A stretch of 64,000 bases of DNA from Qingshengfaniella alkalisoli (lineage in GTDB: Bacteria > Pseudomonadota > Alphaproteobacteria > Rhodobacterales > Rhodobacteraceae), in assembly GCF_007855645.1 (NCBI RefSeq), contig NZ_CP042261.1, positions 1,631,501-1,695,500 on the forward strand, read 5' to 3'. The notes beneath the pieces are model-generated. The model searched no databases. It worked only from the letters and a program-made list of their open reading frames with translations, and was not told the origin of the DNA. How positions within the stretch are numbered: the first letter of the stretch is position 1; every line of letters starts with the position of its first letter. Positions 8,930-17,938 of the stretch are shown here, piece by piece. Made by a program: the position numbers and the translations under genes.

Positions 8930-10872
8930 AACGCATCCAACAGGATTCAGCGATCAGTTCAAGGCACATTACGCGGCGCGGTTTGGTCGTAGGAGGCGTG
9001 CAGGTAGCGTTTGCCTCAGTGCTGGGCTGGCGAATGTATTCCATGCAAATCCAGCAATCCGATCAGTTCCGCATGTTGGCCGAGGAAAACCGGATCAATG
9101 TCCGGCTGCTATCTCCTGCCCGCGGTCTGATCTTTGATCGCAACGGGCGGCAACTGGCAGCGAACGACCCGAACTACCGGATCGTGATCGTGCGCGAGGA
9201 TGCAGGCGATGTGGCGCGTATCCTCGAGAAGCTGAAAGAAATTGTCCAGATCAGCGACGAAGACATCACCCGCACGATCAATGAGACCGAACGGCTTAGC
9301 GCCTTTGTTCCCGTAACCGTTGCCGATCGCCTGACATGGGACGAGTTGTCCCGCGTGGCAGTCAACGGTCCCGCGCTACCCGGCGTACATCCGGAGGTCG
9401 GCCTTTCCCGCAGCTACCCGCTGAAGGACGATTTCGCGCATGTCGTGGGCTATGTCGGACCGGTCAGCGACTACGATCTGGCGCAATTGGACGATCAGGA
9501 CCCGTTGCTTCAGATCCCGAAGTTCCAGATCGGCAAGACCGGCGTAGAGTCCAAGATGGAACAAACGCTACGCGGCAAAGCCGGGAATTCGCAGATAGAA
9601 GTCAATGCGGTCGGGCGCGTAATGCGCGAACTGTCCCGCACCGAGGGCACCCCTGGCAGCAACTTGCAGCTTACCGTCGACAGTGGTTTGCAGAACTACG
9701 TTCAGGCACGGCTTGGAGGGGAAAGCGCGTCCGCGGTGGTGACCGATGTCACCAATGGCGATCTGGTTGCCATCGGTTCGAGTCCATCCTTTGACCCCAA
9801 TCTGTTTGTTCGCGGAATTTCCAGCGCGGATTACCGCACTCTGACCAGCAACGTTTACCGCCCGCTGGCGAACAAGTCAGTGCAAGGGATGTATCCACCC
9901 GGCTCGACCTTCAAGATGATCACGGCCCTGGCGGCTTTGGAGGCCGGTGTCGTCTCGCTTGGCGAGACCGTCTACTGCCCCGGCTTTCTGAAATCGGGCA
10001 ACAGGCGCTTCCATTGCTGGCGCGGCGGCGGACACGGGCACATGAACCTGCATGAAAGCCTGAAGCAGTCCTGTGACGTCTATTACTACGATGTGGCGCA
10101 ACGCGTTGGAATCGACCGCATCTCGGAGATGGCCAAGAAACTTGGCGTCGGTATCCGTTATGATTTGCCCATGTCTGCAGTGGCCGAAGGCATCGCCCCG
10201 AACCATGCGTGGAAACAAGAGAGCCGCAGCGCAAGTTGGGTCATCGGGGACACTCTGAACGCGTCCATCGGTCAGGGGTTCGTGCTCGCCACGCCTTTGC
10301 AGCTTTCGGTGATGACAAGCCGTCTCGCGAGCGGGCGGATGCTCAGCCCGAGGCTGGTCAAGTCCATTGACGGAGTCGAACAGCAAGTCGTGGATGAGGG
10401 CCCGCTCGACGTCCACCCGATGCATCTGGCCGCCGTTCGCAAGGGTATGTTCGCTGTCTGCAACGAGCGGCGTGGTACAGGATACAGCTTACGGGTAATC
10501 GAAGACACGATGAAGATCGCCGGGAAATCCGGTACAAGCCAGGTTCGCAACATCACGGCAGCCGAGCGTGCAAGAGGTGTTTTCCGAAACGAAGACCTGC
10601 CCTGGAATCGCCGCGACCATGCATTATTCGTGGCATATGCGCCTTATGATGCACCGCGCTATGCTGTGTCGGTTATCGTGGAACACGGTGGCGGCGGGTC
10701 TTCCGTTGCAGGGCCGATCGCGCGCGATATTCTACTGCGTGCCATGTATGGCGAGGTGCCTCCGCTGGACGCCTATCCAGAAAGCCAACGCGAGAAGGCG
10801 CGAGAAGTTCACGAAGCCATGGACCTGCGCCCGACCGATCAACCCGACACGGCCCCTCGGAGCCGCGCATGA
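8926..10872 (+). CDS. mrdA: Penicillin-binding protein 2 (elongation transpeptidase)
   Basis: PBP2 cross-links new peptidoglycan during side-wall elongation. The 648-residue protein starts at ATG 8926 inside the mreD stop (ATGA). It has an N-terminal membrane anchor (about residues 17-37), a pedestal/dimerisation domain (about 50-240) and a transpeptidase domain. The acyl-enzyme motif STFK places the nucleophile at Ser327 and Lys330; the SxD/N-type motif is Ser-Cys-Asp in KQSCDVYYY, and KSGT is at about 534-537. The long open frame to the left of 8926 is a non-coding extension through mreD. It is coupled to rodA by another ATGA overlap, reflecting the obligate PBP2-RodA complex. Confidence 0.96.
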   Translation: MKRIQQDSAISSRHITRRGLVVGGVQVAFASVLGWRMYSMQIQQSDQFRMLAEENRINVRLLSPARGLIFDRNGRQLAANDPNYRIVIVREDAGDVARILEKLKEIVQISDEDITRTINETERLSAFVPVTVADRLTWDELSRVAVNGPALPGVHPEVGLSRSYPLKDDFAHVVGYVGPVSDYDLAQLDDQDPLLQIPKFQIGKTGVESKMEQTLRGKAGNSQIEVNAVGRVMRELSRTEGTPGSNLQLTVDSGLQNYVQARLGGESASAVVTDVTNGDLVAIGSSPSFDPNLFVRGISSADYRTLTSNVYRPLANKSVQGMYPPGSTFKMITALAALEAGVVSLGETVYCPGFLKSGNRRFHCWRGGGHGHMNLHESLKQSCDVYYYDVAQRVGIDRISEMAKKLGVGIRYDLPMSAVAEGIAPNHAWKQESRSASWVIGDTLNASIGQGFVLATPLQLSVMTSRLASGRMLSPRLVKSIDGVEQQVVDEGPLDVHPMHLAAVRKGMFAVCNERRGTGYSLRVIEDTMKIAGKSGTSQVRNITAAERARGVFRNEDLPWNRRDHALFVAYAPYDAPRYAVSVIVEHGGGGSSVAGPIARDILLRAMYGEVPPLDAYPESQREKAREVHEAMDLRPTDQPDTAPRSRA

Positions 10873-12008
10873 GCTATCTTGAATACACGGTCAAAACCGT
10901 CCCAAGCGGTTTTCGCAAACTGCTGTTCTTCAACTGGCCGGTTTTGATACTCATCTGCGCCGTTGCTTCGATCGGCTTCCTGATGCTCTATTCCGTCGCC
11001 GGCGGGTCGTTCCAACCTTGGGCCGAGCCGCAGATGGAACGCTTTGCCTTCGGCTTCGCCGTTATGCTGGGCATCGCGCTGGTGCCCATCTGGTTCTGGC
11101 GCAACATGGCTGGGCTCGCGTATTTGGTGTCGCTGGTTCTGCTGGTCGCGGTGGAATTCATCGGCGAAGTCGGCATGGGCGCACAACGCTGGATTGACCT
11201 GGGCTTCTTGCAGCTGCAGCCTTCTGAATTGATGAAGATCGCACTCGTGATGATGCTCGCCGCTTATTACGACTGGCTCGATCTGCGCCGCACATCGCAT
11301 CCCTTCTGGGTTTTGATCCCGGTAATCCTGATCCTGTTGCCTACGCTGTTGACGATTAAACAACCGGACTTGGGGACCGCCATCTTGCTGCTAACGGGTG
11401 GGGGCATCATGATGTTTCTCGCTGGTGTCCACTGGATCTACTTCGCAATCGTCATCGGGCTCGCTGTCAGCGCTGTCAGCTTGGTGCTGAGCTCTCGAGG
11501 GACTGACTGGCAACTGCTGAAGGACTACCAGTTCCGCCGGATCGACACGTTCCTCGACCCTGCTAACGACCCGTTGGGCGCAGGGTATCACATCACCCAG
11601 TCCAAAATTGCACTGGGGTCTGGCGGATGGACGGGACGCGGCTTCATGCAAGGCACGCAAAGCCGCCTTAACTTCCTGCCCGAGAAGCACACCGATTTCA
11701 TCTTCACGACACTGGCCGAGGAATTCGGCTTCACCGGCGCAACAGCGCTGCTGCTGCTCTATATGCTGATCCTGCTGTTCTGCGCGATCTCGGCTTACAA
11801 CAATCGCGACAGGTTCAGTTCGCTTCTGACGCTCGGTCTTTCCGCGACGTTCTTCCTGTTCTTCGCGGTGAATATGTCAATGGTAATGGGGCTTGCCCCG
11901 GTCGTGGGTGTGCCCCTTCCTCTTGTGTCTTACGGTGGCTCCGCGATGATGGTCTTGATGGTGGGCTTCGGTCTCATCCAAAGCGCCCACATCCACAAAC
12001 CGCGTTAA
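10869..12008 (+). CDS. rodA: SEDS peptidoglycan polymerase RodA
   Basis: RodA polymerises lipid II into glycan strands and works with PBP2. The 379-residue protein has about ten hydrophobic segments and the SEDS-family landmarks: QRWIDLGFLQLQPSELMKI, KQPDLGTAILL, and LPEKHTDFIFTTLAEEFGF with the essential Asp/Glu region, ending in PLVSYGGSAMM. The start overlaps the mrdA stop by four bases. The gene closes the elongasome cluster, and its stop codon overlaps the end of the convergent sseB-like gene by four bases. Confidence 0.96.
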   Translation: MSYLEYTVKTVPSGFRKLLFFNWPVLILICAVASIGFLMLYSVAGGSFQPWAEPQMERFAFGFAVMLGIALVPIWFWRNMAGLAYLVSLVLLVAVEFIGEVGMGAQRWIDLGFLQLQPSELMKIALVMMLAAYYDWLDLRRTSHPFWVLIPVILILLPTLLTIKQPDLGTAILLLTGGGIMMFLAGVHWIYFAIVIGLAVSAVSLVLSSRGTDWQLLKDYQFRRIDTFLDPANDPLGAGYHITQSKIALGSGGWTGRGFMQGTQSRLNFLPEKHTDFIFTTLAEEFGFTGATALLLLYMLILLFCAISAYNNRDRFSSLLTLGLSATFFLFFAVNMSMVMGLAPVVGVPLPLVSYGGSAMMVLMVGFGLIQSAHIHKPR

Positions 12009-12805
12009 CGTAGTTTCGGCGGCTTGTCCGGATCGCTTCCCGGTGCCCTATGGATCGTGACCTTCGCTCGCTCGGGTTCGGGGATATCGAAGCGCAGACC
12101 CACGGCGCGCAGACGACTTACCATTTCGGTGTTGGCGTCGAAGAATGCCACGTCGAGATTCGCAGCGTCGATACCACTGAAGCGCAGTGTCTCGCCCACA
12201 GCAGAAGCAAGCGCGTCGTGCGCTTCAGGCAACGCGCCGACAATGCCAAGTAGATGCCCCTTTTCGCCGTCATCATAGCGGACCGAAACCAACAGCGCCT
12301 CACTCGCATAGCCTTGCATCAGTGCGAGTTTCGCATCCAGAGAGCGCAGAAAATCTTCCGGGATCGTGCTCGGGGCGGACAGCTCAACCGGCTTGCGTTG
12401 ATCCGACTGCGGTGCCAGTTCGGTCATCTCCACCAGCCATTTCAATGCATCGGCCGGCATCAGAAAGCTTGACGGGGCGACACCAAGGTTCAAGCCTAGA
12501 CCGATGCCCTGCTCCGCAAGCAGCCCCGCCAGTACCCGCCCAGAAAGCGCGACATAGGCCGCCGTTTGGCCCGTGAAGGTAAGCAGCCGCTCGACCCGAT
12601 CAAAGGCCAACGCGAATTGGCCATCCTCGACCGGAAACAGGCGTGGCTCAACATTGTCCCCTTCGGCTTCGCCTTCCAACAGCAGGAACAGCTCTGAATC
12701 AGCGACACGTTCATAGAATCGAAGGCGCGCACGGTCATCTTCCGGTGCGGCATCCATCGCGGCATGGGCCTGATCCAGCACTGTCATCTCGGTCATGTCG
12801 TTCAT
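12005..12805 (-). CDS. SseB-family protein
   Basis: A 266-residue cytosolic protein resembling the N-terminal domain of SseB: residues about 8-125 include LRFYERVADSELFLLL, a VEDGQFALAFDRVERL segment and the ALSGRVLAGLLAEQGIGLGLN stretch typical of the family. The C-terminal half (about 140-255) looks like the SseB C-terminal domain, but this is weaker. The biochemical role of SseB proteins is poorly defined; the E. coli namesake was named for enhanced serine sensitivity. It is convergent with rodA and divergent from the DNA-glycosylase-like gene. Confidence 0.7.
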   Translation of the reverse strand: MNDMTEMTVLDQAHAAMDAAPEDDRARLRFYERVADSELFLLLEGEAEGDNVEPRLFPVEDGQFALAFDRVERLLTFTGQTAAYVALSGRVLAGLLAEQGIGLGLNLGVAPSSFLMPADALKWLVEMTELAPQSDQRKPVELSAPSTIPEDFLRSLDAKLALMQGYASEALLVSVRYDDGEKGHLLGIVGALPEAHDALASAVGETLRFSGIDAANLDVAFFDANTEMVSRLRAVGLRFDIPEPERAKVTIHRAPGSDPDKPPKLR

Positions 12806-12916
12806 CGTTGCGGCCTTGGGTCGGGCTTGTGGATGCCCTCCCCCTAGTCATGTCGTGCTCTGAGGGCAAGACATGCCCTATGGCCAGAACTGCCGGGCAT
12901 GCGTAAGTTCCGCAGC

Positions 12917-13519
12917 ATGACCGACACATCCAAGCTCCAGAACCGGATCGCCCGGTGCCGCATCTGCAGCGATCGTTTTGCCGCGACGGCCACACAGCAT
13001 CGCCCCAGACCGGTCGTCTGGTTTCGTGCGAAGACACCCATTCTGATCGCAGGGCAGGCACCGGGCATGCAGGTGCATCAGAAGGGCATCCCGTTTCATG
13101 ACCGATCGGGCGATCGTCTGCGAACGTGGCTAGGCATGGATGCGGCCCAGTTCTACGACCGCGATCTGGTTTCAATCCTGCCTACGAGCTTTTGCTTCCC
13201 CGGCTATTCCGCGAAAGGCAGCGACCTGCCACCGCCGCCGATTTGCTGGGACACGTGGCATGCGGATTGCTTGCACGACATCGGCGTTGTGAAGCTGCGC
13301 GTCATCGTCGGAGGATACGCCATTCGCCGTCACACGGGGCTTCGATGTTCGGTCACGGAGGCTGTCAGAACGTGGCGCAAGCACGCACCCGAAACCTTCC
13401 TGCTGCCGCACCCATCATGGCGCAACACTAGATGGCTGAAAGCCAACCCCTGGTTCGACAGGGACGTCGTCCCAGCATTACAAAGCCGGGTGAAGACGAT
13501 TTTGACCGAGGCGTTCTAG
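12917..13519 (+). CDS. Uracil-DNA glycosylase-superfamily protein
   Basis: A 200-residue protein of the uracil-DNA-glycosylase fold. Residues about 10-22 contain a Cys-Arg-Ile-Cys pair near the N-terminus, followed by the family core: ILIAGQAPGMQVHQKGIPFHDRSGDRLRTWLG resembles motif 1 (Gly-Gln-Ala-Pro-Gly), and FLLPHPSWRN near the C-terminus resembles the His-Pro-Ser motif 2. The fold normally removes uracil or other lesions from DNA, but this short alphaproteobacterial branch is not proven to be active. ATG 12917 is preferred by comparison with relatives whose proteins begin just before the Cys pair; ATG 12899 would add six residues. Its stop overlaps the corrected batD stop by a few bases. 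Confidence 0.75.
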   Translation: MTDTSKLQNRIARCRICSDRFAATATQHRPRPVVWFRAKTPILIAGQAPGMQVHQKGIPFHDRSGDRLRTWLGMDAAQFYDRDLVSILPTSFCFPGYSAKGSDLPPPPICWDTWHADCLHDIGVVKLRVIVGGYAIRRHTGLRCSVTEAVRTWRKHAPETFLLPHPSWRNTRWLKANPWFDRDVVPALQSRVKTILTEAF

Positions 13520-14806
13520 TGGACGGGATTTAGCGGCGGCAGCGCCTGATCGACAGCCTTGCCTGTGTTCTCGGACCGCGCATCGGACAGTGCCACCTCG
13601 AGCCGCTTCCAATGCTGCAACTCCGCTGTGTCCGGTGCTTGCTGGCCATAGCGACCAGCGCCCAACGCGTAAATCGCTTGCCGCACCTCGGGCTTTACGC
13701 GTGGATCGCCCCCCGTCCATTCGATCGGCCCAACTGTCTAAGGCCGGAAAGAGACCCACGTAGGACCGCTCGCCGATCACCTGACGCAGTTCTTTCCACG
13801 CAAATCGTTCCGAAGCGAGATAGTTTGCGTGCCGCGCATCGTGCCACCTTCGGATAGGTCTCATCAAGCGACGGCCAAGCAGCAACAGAATAATCAATCC
13901 GACCAAACCCGCCACAACAATCAGTGCGATCAGCCGCCAGTCCCGATCCTTCACAAGCATTGCCGGCGGACCGTCCACCTTGATTTCGAACCCTTCAGCA
14001 ACCGCGGTTTCGATGTTCCCGGTGTCGGTGTTGTACCAATCAATCGAAACATCCAGGATCACTCCACCGCCACCACTTTCAGCGACATAGGTCACGCTTT
14101 CGGTGCGAGTACCACCGGGAACGCCGCGATCATCCGTCTCATCAACCGAGGGTTCATCCGGATAGCTTGCCAGACCGGTTAAATCCTGTGGCACAATAAG
14201 TTGCGGCACGAACATTGGCGGCACACCGTCTACATGCGCGGTCACGATGCGCTTCAAGGTGCCACCCGGCGTCATGCTTTGCGGATCGCCTACGACCTGC
14301 TGCTGCAACCTCAGATCCTGCGCTGCGATGAACGGGTTCAGCCCTTCGGCACCTTCTGGCACAACCCCTGTAAAGGCGATTTCACCGGTCTGAACGGTGG
14401 TCTTTATGGGCTCGTTCGTTTCCGGGTCGCTCCAGGTCACGACCAGATCTTGCGGGGGGATGCTGAAACTTCCGGGAACCATGGGAGAAATTCGATAGTG
14501 ACGCGTCACGCCCGACCATGTTTCACTGCCTACCCGATCAGAAGTCGGCCCGGTTGATCCCTCTGGCAGGCGCACCAACACATTGGGTATTTCCATCGTC
14601 GGCCAGATAGGCGGCTCCGGCATGAAGGTGGGCACCAGGACTGTCAAACGCAGGCTAAGCGATTGGCCGGGGACGGCCTCAGTCTCATCGAAAGTCACCT
14701 GCAAGACCGGTGCGCTGGCTTGGTTATCCTCGGCGTCCTGCGCATGCGCAACCGGGCTGAACAAGGCAACTGCGACAAGGGCCATGAATCCAATCAGACG
14801 GTTCAT
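13516..14806 (-). pseudogene. batD: BatD-like protein, frameshifted near the C-terminus
   Basis: The 5' part encodes a BatD (oxygen tolerance) protein: signal peptide ending at AHAQ (about residue 21), beta-rich periplasmic region, and a transmembrane helix at about residues 310-330, followed by a basic cytosolic segment. After the motif Asp-Gly-Gly (run of six C on the plus strand, 13709-13714) the frame continues with low-complexity Arg/Gly/Ala residues to 13478, running into the convergent gene. Removing one base of that run restores a natural ending, GDPRVKPEVRQAIYALG and on to Pro-Val-His, with a stop at 13516-13518, a 429-residue product. The same stop then abuts the glycosylase gene cleanly. 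It may be a sequencing error or a true C-terminal change. Last gene of the moxR operon, starting with an ATGA overlap. Confidence 0.8.
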
Positions 14807-16392
14807 TGCGCGGCTTCCTCCGCTGTCGTATCCGGCTCGATATCGTCGGGTTGCGCCTGTGGCTGTCCCGCATCCGACGCCGATGCCTGAACCGCTTCCA
14901 AGGCGAACCGGATGCGCAAGAAGTCGGAGGTCTGCGTATCCACGGTGTTCATCCACTGCTCGGTAGTCAGAGGGGCGTCGCCGCCATCTTGCGGGACCTC
15001 CACCTGGCTATCCACGCCCCTGTTGGCCTCGTTGTCGAATACGACCTCATCCGCTCCGATACCGTCGTCACCCGTGTCCGACTGCTCGCGTGCCTCCTCC
15101 ACGTAGTCGACGATTTGCTCTGCGAGCTTCAGATTGTCTGCGGCCCCGGGATAATCGGGATCGCGGGTAAGCGTGGTCTGGAAACTGCGAACGGCATCGC
15201 GGTAGGAACGGGATTTGATTTGCGCCATCCCCTGAATGAAGGACGCTTGGGCGGTATCAAGCCGAGCCAGAACCTCTATCGAGTCCTCGTACTGCCCAGA
15301 CCGATACAGCGCATAGCCGCGCCACAACGGGTCTTCGAACAACTCCGACGCATCCACGAAATTCCGGCGGTTGAATGCGATTTGCCCTTGCTGGTCGGGC
15401 GTCAGGAACCAGTCCACCACCCCATCGGCACGGGAGGGGTTCGGGGCGGCCGCACCGTATGCCAGCGTCGCCAGAACAAGCCAGCGCATCGTCCAGCCGC
15501 GACGGAACCACAGCAGGACGATCAGCGCGGCAGGCCATGCCAGCCAGTAAGCGCGGTCAAGCCAAGGCTGCTCGGTGTTCTCAAGCGCCGCCCGTCGATA
15601 CGCCGCGTTGAGCAGCCCGTCCAGACGACGAAGGTCGCCACCATCGGGGGTAACTTCCACCAACGGAATCGACAACGCATCTAGCCCACGATCACGCACA
15701 CCTTCAGGTAACATGGACAGAACCGCCACGCCGGACCCGGTGGCATTCAGGGTGTCCACATCCGCCGGATCAATGCCGTCAGTGACAATCAATACCCCGC
15801 CCGTATCGGCTTCATCGGCCAGAACCGACTGCGCAAGCGCAAGTGCGTCGGCGGCAACCTCACCCTTTTGGGGCATGATGTCGGGTGACAGCCCTTCCAG
15901 ATAGGGCCGCATCACGCTGGGATCCTCCGTCATGGGCAAGACGACATGTGCGGTGCCAGCATAGGCCACGAGTGCGGTGCGCGCACCGGCCCGCAAGTCC
16001 AGAAAGTCACGTATCTTCTGCTTGCCGCGCTCCAGCCGTGACGGGGCGACATCGTCCTCCTCCATCGTATCGGTGACCTTCAGGACGACGACAACAGGTG
16101 CAGACTGCGCGGCGAAGGGATCAGGCAATCGCGACCATGTGGGACCAGCCGCACCAAGCGCACACAGGATGACCCCCAGTGTCACACCATCGATGGGCAG
16201 ACTCCTTCTTCTGTCCTTCGCACCTAAGATCAGCGCCGCTCTAAGATGCGGGGCGATACCGTCGTTGGGAACGTCTCGGCGCGTTTCAGCCCGTCGGATC
16301 ATCCACCACAGCGTCAGCACCGCAGGCACCAGGAGCAGCCAAAACGGACGCAGAAAATGAAACGCCTCGAAGAAGAGAAACAAGGACGTCAT
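14803..16392 (-). CDS. BatB/BatC-type fusion: von Willebrand A domain plus TPR
   Basis: The 529-residue membrane protein has an N-terminal helix (about 12-30), a second (about 68-85), a VWA-like domain (about 95-270), two more helices (about 285-300 and 305-325) and a TPR-type segment (about 345-430, with YALYRSGQYEDSIEVLARL and SYRDAVRSFQTTLTRDPDYPGA). That is BatB joined to BatC. The metal-ion-dependent adhesion site expected as Asp-x-Ser-x-Ser reads Lys-Val-Thr-Asp-Thr-Met, so metal binding is probably lost, unlike in its neighbour BatA. A Glu/Asp/Gln-rich tail follows. Overlaps of four bases with batA and batD show translational coupling within the moxR operon. The operon's role, chaperone-like assembly or stress tolerance in the envelope, is inferred from the family. 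Confidence 0.85.
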   Translation of the reverse strand: MTSLFLFFEAFHFLRPFWLLLVPAVLTLWWMIRRAETRRDVPNDGIAPHLRAALILGAKDRRRSLPIDGVTLGVILCALGAAGPTWSRLPDPFAAQSAPVVVVLKVTDTMEEDDVAPSRLERGKQKIRDFLDLRAGARTALVAYAGTAHVVLPMTEDPSVMRPYLEGLSPDIMPQKGEVAADALALAQSVLADEADTGGVLIVTDGIDPADVDTLNATGSGVAVLSMLPEGVRDRGLDALSIPLVEVTPDGGDLRRLDGLLNAAYRRAALENTEQPWLDRAYWLAWPAALIVLLWFRRGWTMRWLVLATLAYGAAAPNPSRADGVVDWFLTPDQQGQIAFNRRNFVDASELFEDPLWRGYALYRSGQYEDSIEVLARLDTAQASFIQGMAQIKSRSYRDAVRSFQTTLTRDPDYPGAADNLKLAEQIVDYVEEAREQSDTGDDGIGADEVVFDNEANRGVDSQVEVPQDGGDAPLTTEQWMNTVDTQTSDFLRIRFALEAVQASASDAGQPQAQPDDIEPDTTAEEAAQ

Positions 16393-17387
16393 TCCTCAGC
16401 CCTCCAAAGGATATGTGAACGGCGCGTTCCAAAACGCAGGAACGCAACAGTTGCAAAACCAAGCAAACCTGCGAACCCTAGCGGCATCCATGACAGCGAT
16501 TGCCGAGGTCGGAAAGAAAGCGTTTCGACCTTGCGTGGTGCCAGTTCGTCAATCCGGTCATAGACACCTTGCAGCGTATCCTCGTCCTCCGCATAGAAAT
16601 ACTGCCCGCCAGTCTGCGCCGCGATGTCCTGCAAGGTGGTCAGATCCACGCGATCTTCACCCGTGGCGTTTGGGTCGCCCACGCCAATCGCGTAGATTTC
16701 GACATCCCTCTGCGCGGCTATGGACGCAGCGTTGAGTGGGCTCATCCGGCTCGCAGTATCACTGCCATCGGACAGAAGGATCAAAAGTCGCTGGTCGATA
16801 TCGCTACTCTCGAAGGTGCGGATCGACAACCCGATCGCGTCCCCCAGCGCGGTGTGAGGGCCTGCCATGCCAACTTCTGTCCGGTCGAGCAGTTCGAGAA
16901 TGGTGTCCAGATCATCCGTCAGGGGAGTTTGCAGGTACGCCGCCGATCCGAAAACGATCAGCGCCATCCGATCTCCGTCGCGTCCCTCCACGAAACTCTT
17001 CACCACCTGGCGGACGCCAGCGAGACGCTGGACGCGATCATCACCAGGGGTCGCGAAATCCCGCGCATCCATCGATCCGGAGATGTCAATTGCCAGTACC
17101 ACATCGCGGGCTGCTTGCGTCTCCTCAACGGGCTGACCGACACGCTCCGGCCGTGCCAGGGCAAGCACGAGCAACACCCATATCAGGCAGGCGGCAATCG
17201 TCTGGATGCGGCGGCGAGACAGCACCACGGCACCAGCACGCGCCTCGACCCCCGCTGCGTCCGCGATATGCCGAAAGAACGGGAAGCGCAGCGCGGGAAC
17301 CTTCTCGCGATGCGGCGGCGTAAACCGCCAGACCAGCCAAGGCAGCGGCAACAGAAGGAATGCCCACAGCCCGGCAAAGCTGATCAT
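16389..17387 (-). CDS. batA: BatA-type von Willebrand factor A protein
   Basis: A 332-residue inner-membrane protein with an N-terminal helix (about residues 5-20), a second (about 63-80), a VWA domain (about 93-285) and a C-terminal helix (about 302-322). The metal site is intact: Asp101-x-Ser-x-Ser in AIDISGSMDARD, with TLALGDAIGL-like and LLSDGSDTA motifs later. In the MoxR-associated operons VWA proteins are thought to act with the MoxR ATPase on partner proteins at the membrane. Start and stop overlap the flanking genes by four bases each, fixing the ATG at 17387. Confidence 0.9.
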   Translation of the reverse strand: MISFAGLWAFLLLPLPWLVWRFTPPHREKVPALRFPFFRHIADAAGVEARAGAVVLSRRRIQTIAACLIWVLLVLALARPERVGQPVEETQAARDVVLAIDISGSMDARDFATPGDDRVQRLAGVRQVVKSFVEGRDGDRMALIVFGSAAYLQTPLTDDLDTILELLDRTEVGMAGPHTALGDAIGLSIRTFESSDIDQRLLILLSDGSDTASRMSPLNAASIAAQRDVEIYAIGVGDPNATGEDRVDLTTLQDIAAQTGGQYFYAEDEDTLQGVYDRIDELAPRKVETLSFRPRQSLSWMPLGFAGLLGFATVAFLRFGTRRSHILWRAEE

Positions 17388-17938
17388 GTCACGGCCTCCT
17401 GACGTCTGCGAAAGCGCGCGCGTGACGGACTACCCTTTTCGACACGATGTTTGCGAACCCATTGCTCAGCGGCATTGAAAAGGTCAACCGACGCCGGCGC
17501 ATCTTTACGATAGGGGGCGACCAGAAGTTCCTGCCCGACCGTTTCGCCGAAAAGCACCCCTGCCCCGCAATTGTCGAGAAACTCCAACCAAGGGGAACCT
17601 GAAAGCCCGGCAACCTGCTCACGAGGATATGCCGCAAGCGCAGTGCGGCGCAGAATTTCCGCTATCTGCGCGGGGTCGGACTTTGCGCGCTCCAACTCCG
17701 CAAGCGCCGCGCGGCGATAGGCATTGCGGCGTCGGAGGTCTAACCATCGCCAGAGTAGCCACGAAACAAGCACCAAAAAGAAGCCGCCCAAGACCAACCA
17801 CCCGGGCGTTTGCGGTGTCATGGCAATCGGGGCCGGTTCCGGGGGCTCGCTAAGCCGCTGAATCAGATCGACCAGGTTCTCCCGCGCCGCATCGGGCACA
17901 TCCTGCGACTGGGGTGCGGCTTGTGCTAACACGGTCAT
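17384..17938 (-). CDS. DUF4381-type membrane protein
   Basis: A 184-residue protein with one transmembrane helix (about residues 50-70, GWLVLGGFFLVLVSWLLWRW) followed by a basic cytosolic domain containing LRRTALAAYPREQVAGLSGSPWLEFLD, the hallmark of DUF4381 proteins that sit between DUF58 and batA in MoxR operons. The ATG at 17938 is chosen because it overlaps the DUF58 stop (ATGA); a longer in-frame extension upstream runs into DUF58. Function is unknown; membrane anchoring and operon position suggest a structural part of the MoxR-Bat complex. Confidence 0.85.
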   Translation of the reverse strand: MTVLAQAAPQSQDVPDAARENLVDLIQRLSEPPEPAPIAMTPQTPGWLVLGGFFLVLVSWLLWRWLDLRRRNAYRRAALAELERAKSDPAQIAEILRRTALAAYPREQVAGLSGSPWLEFLDNCGAGVLFGETVGQELLVAPYRKDAPASVDLFNAAEQWVRKHRVEKGSPSRARFRRRQEAVT

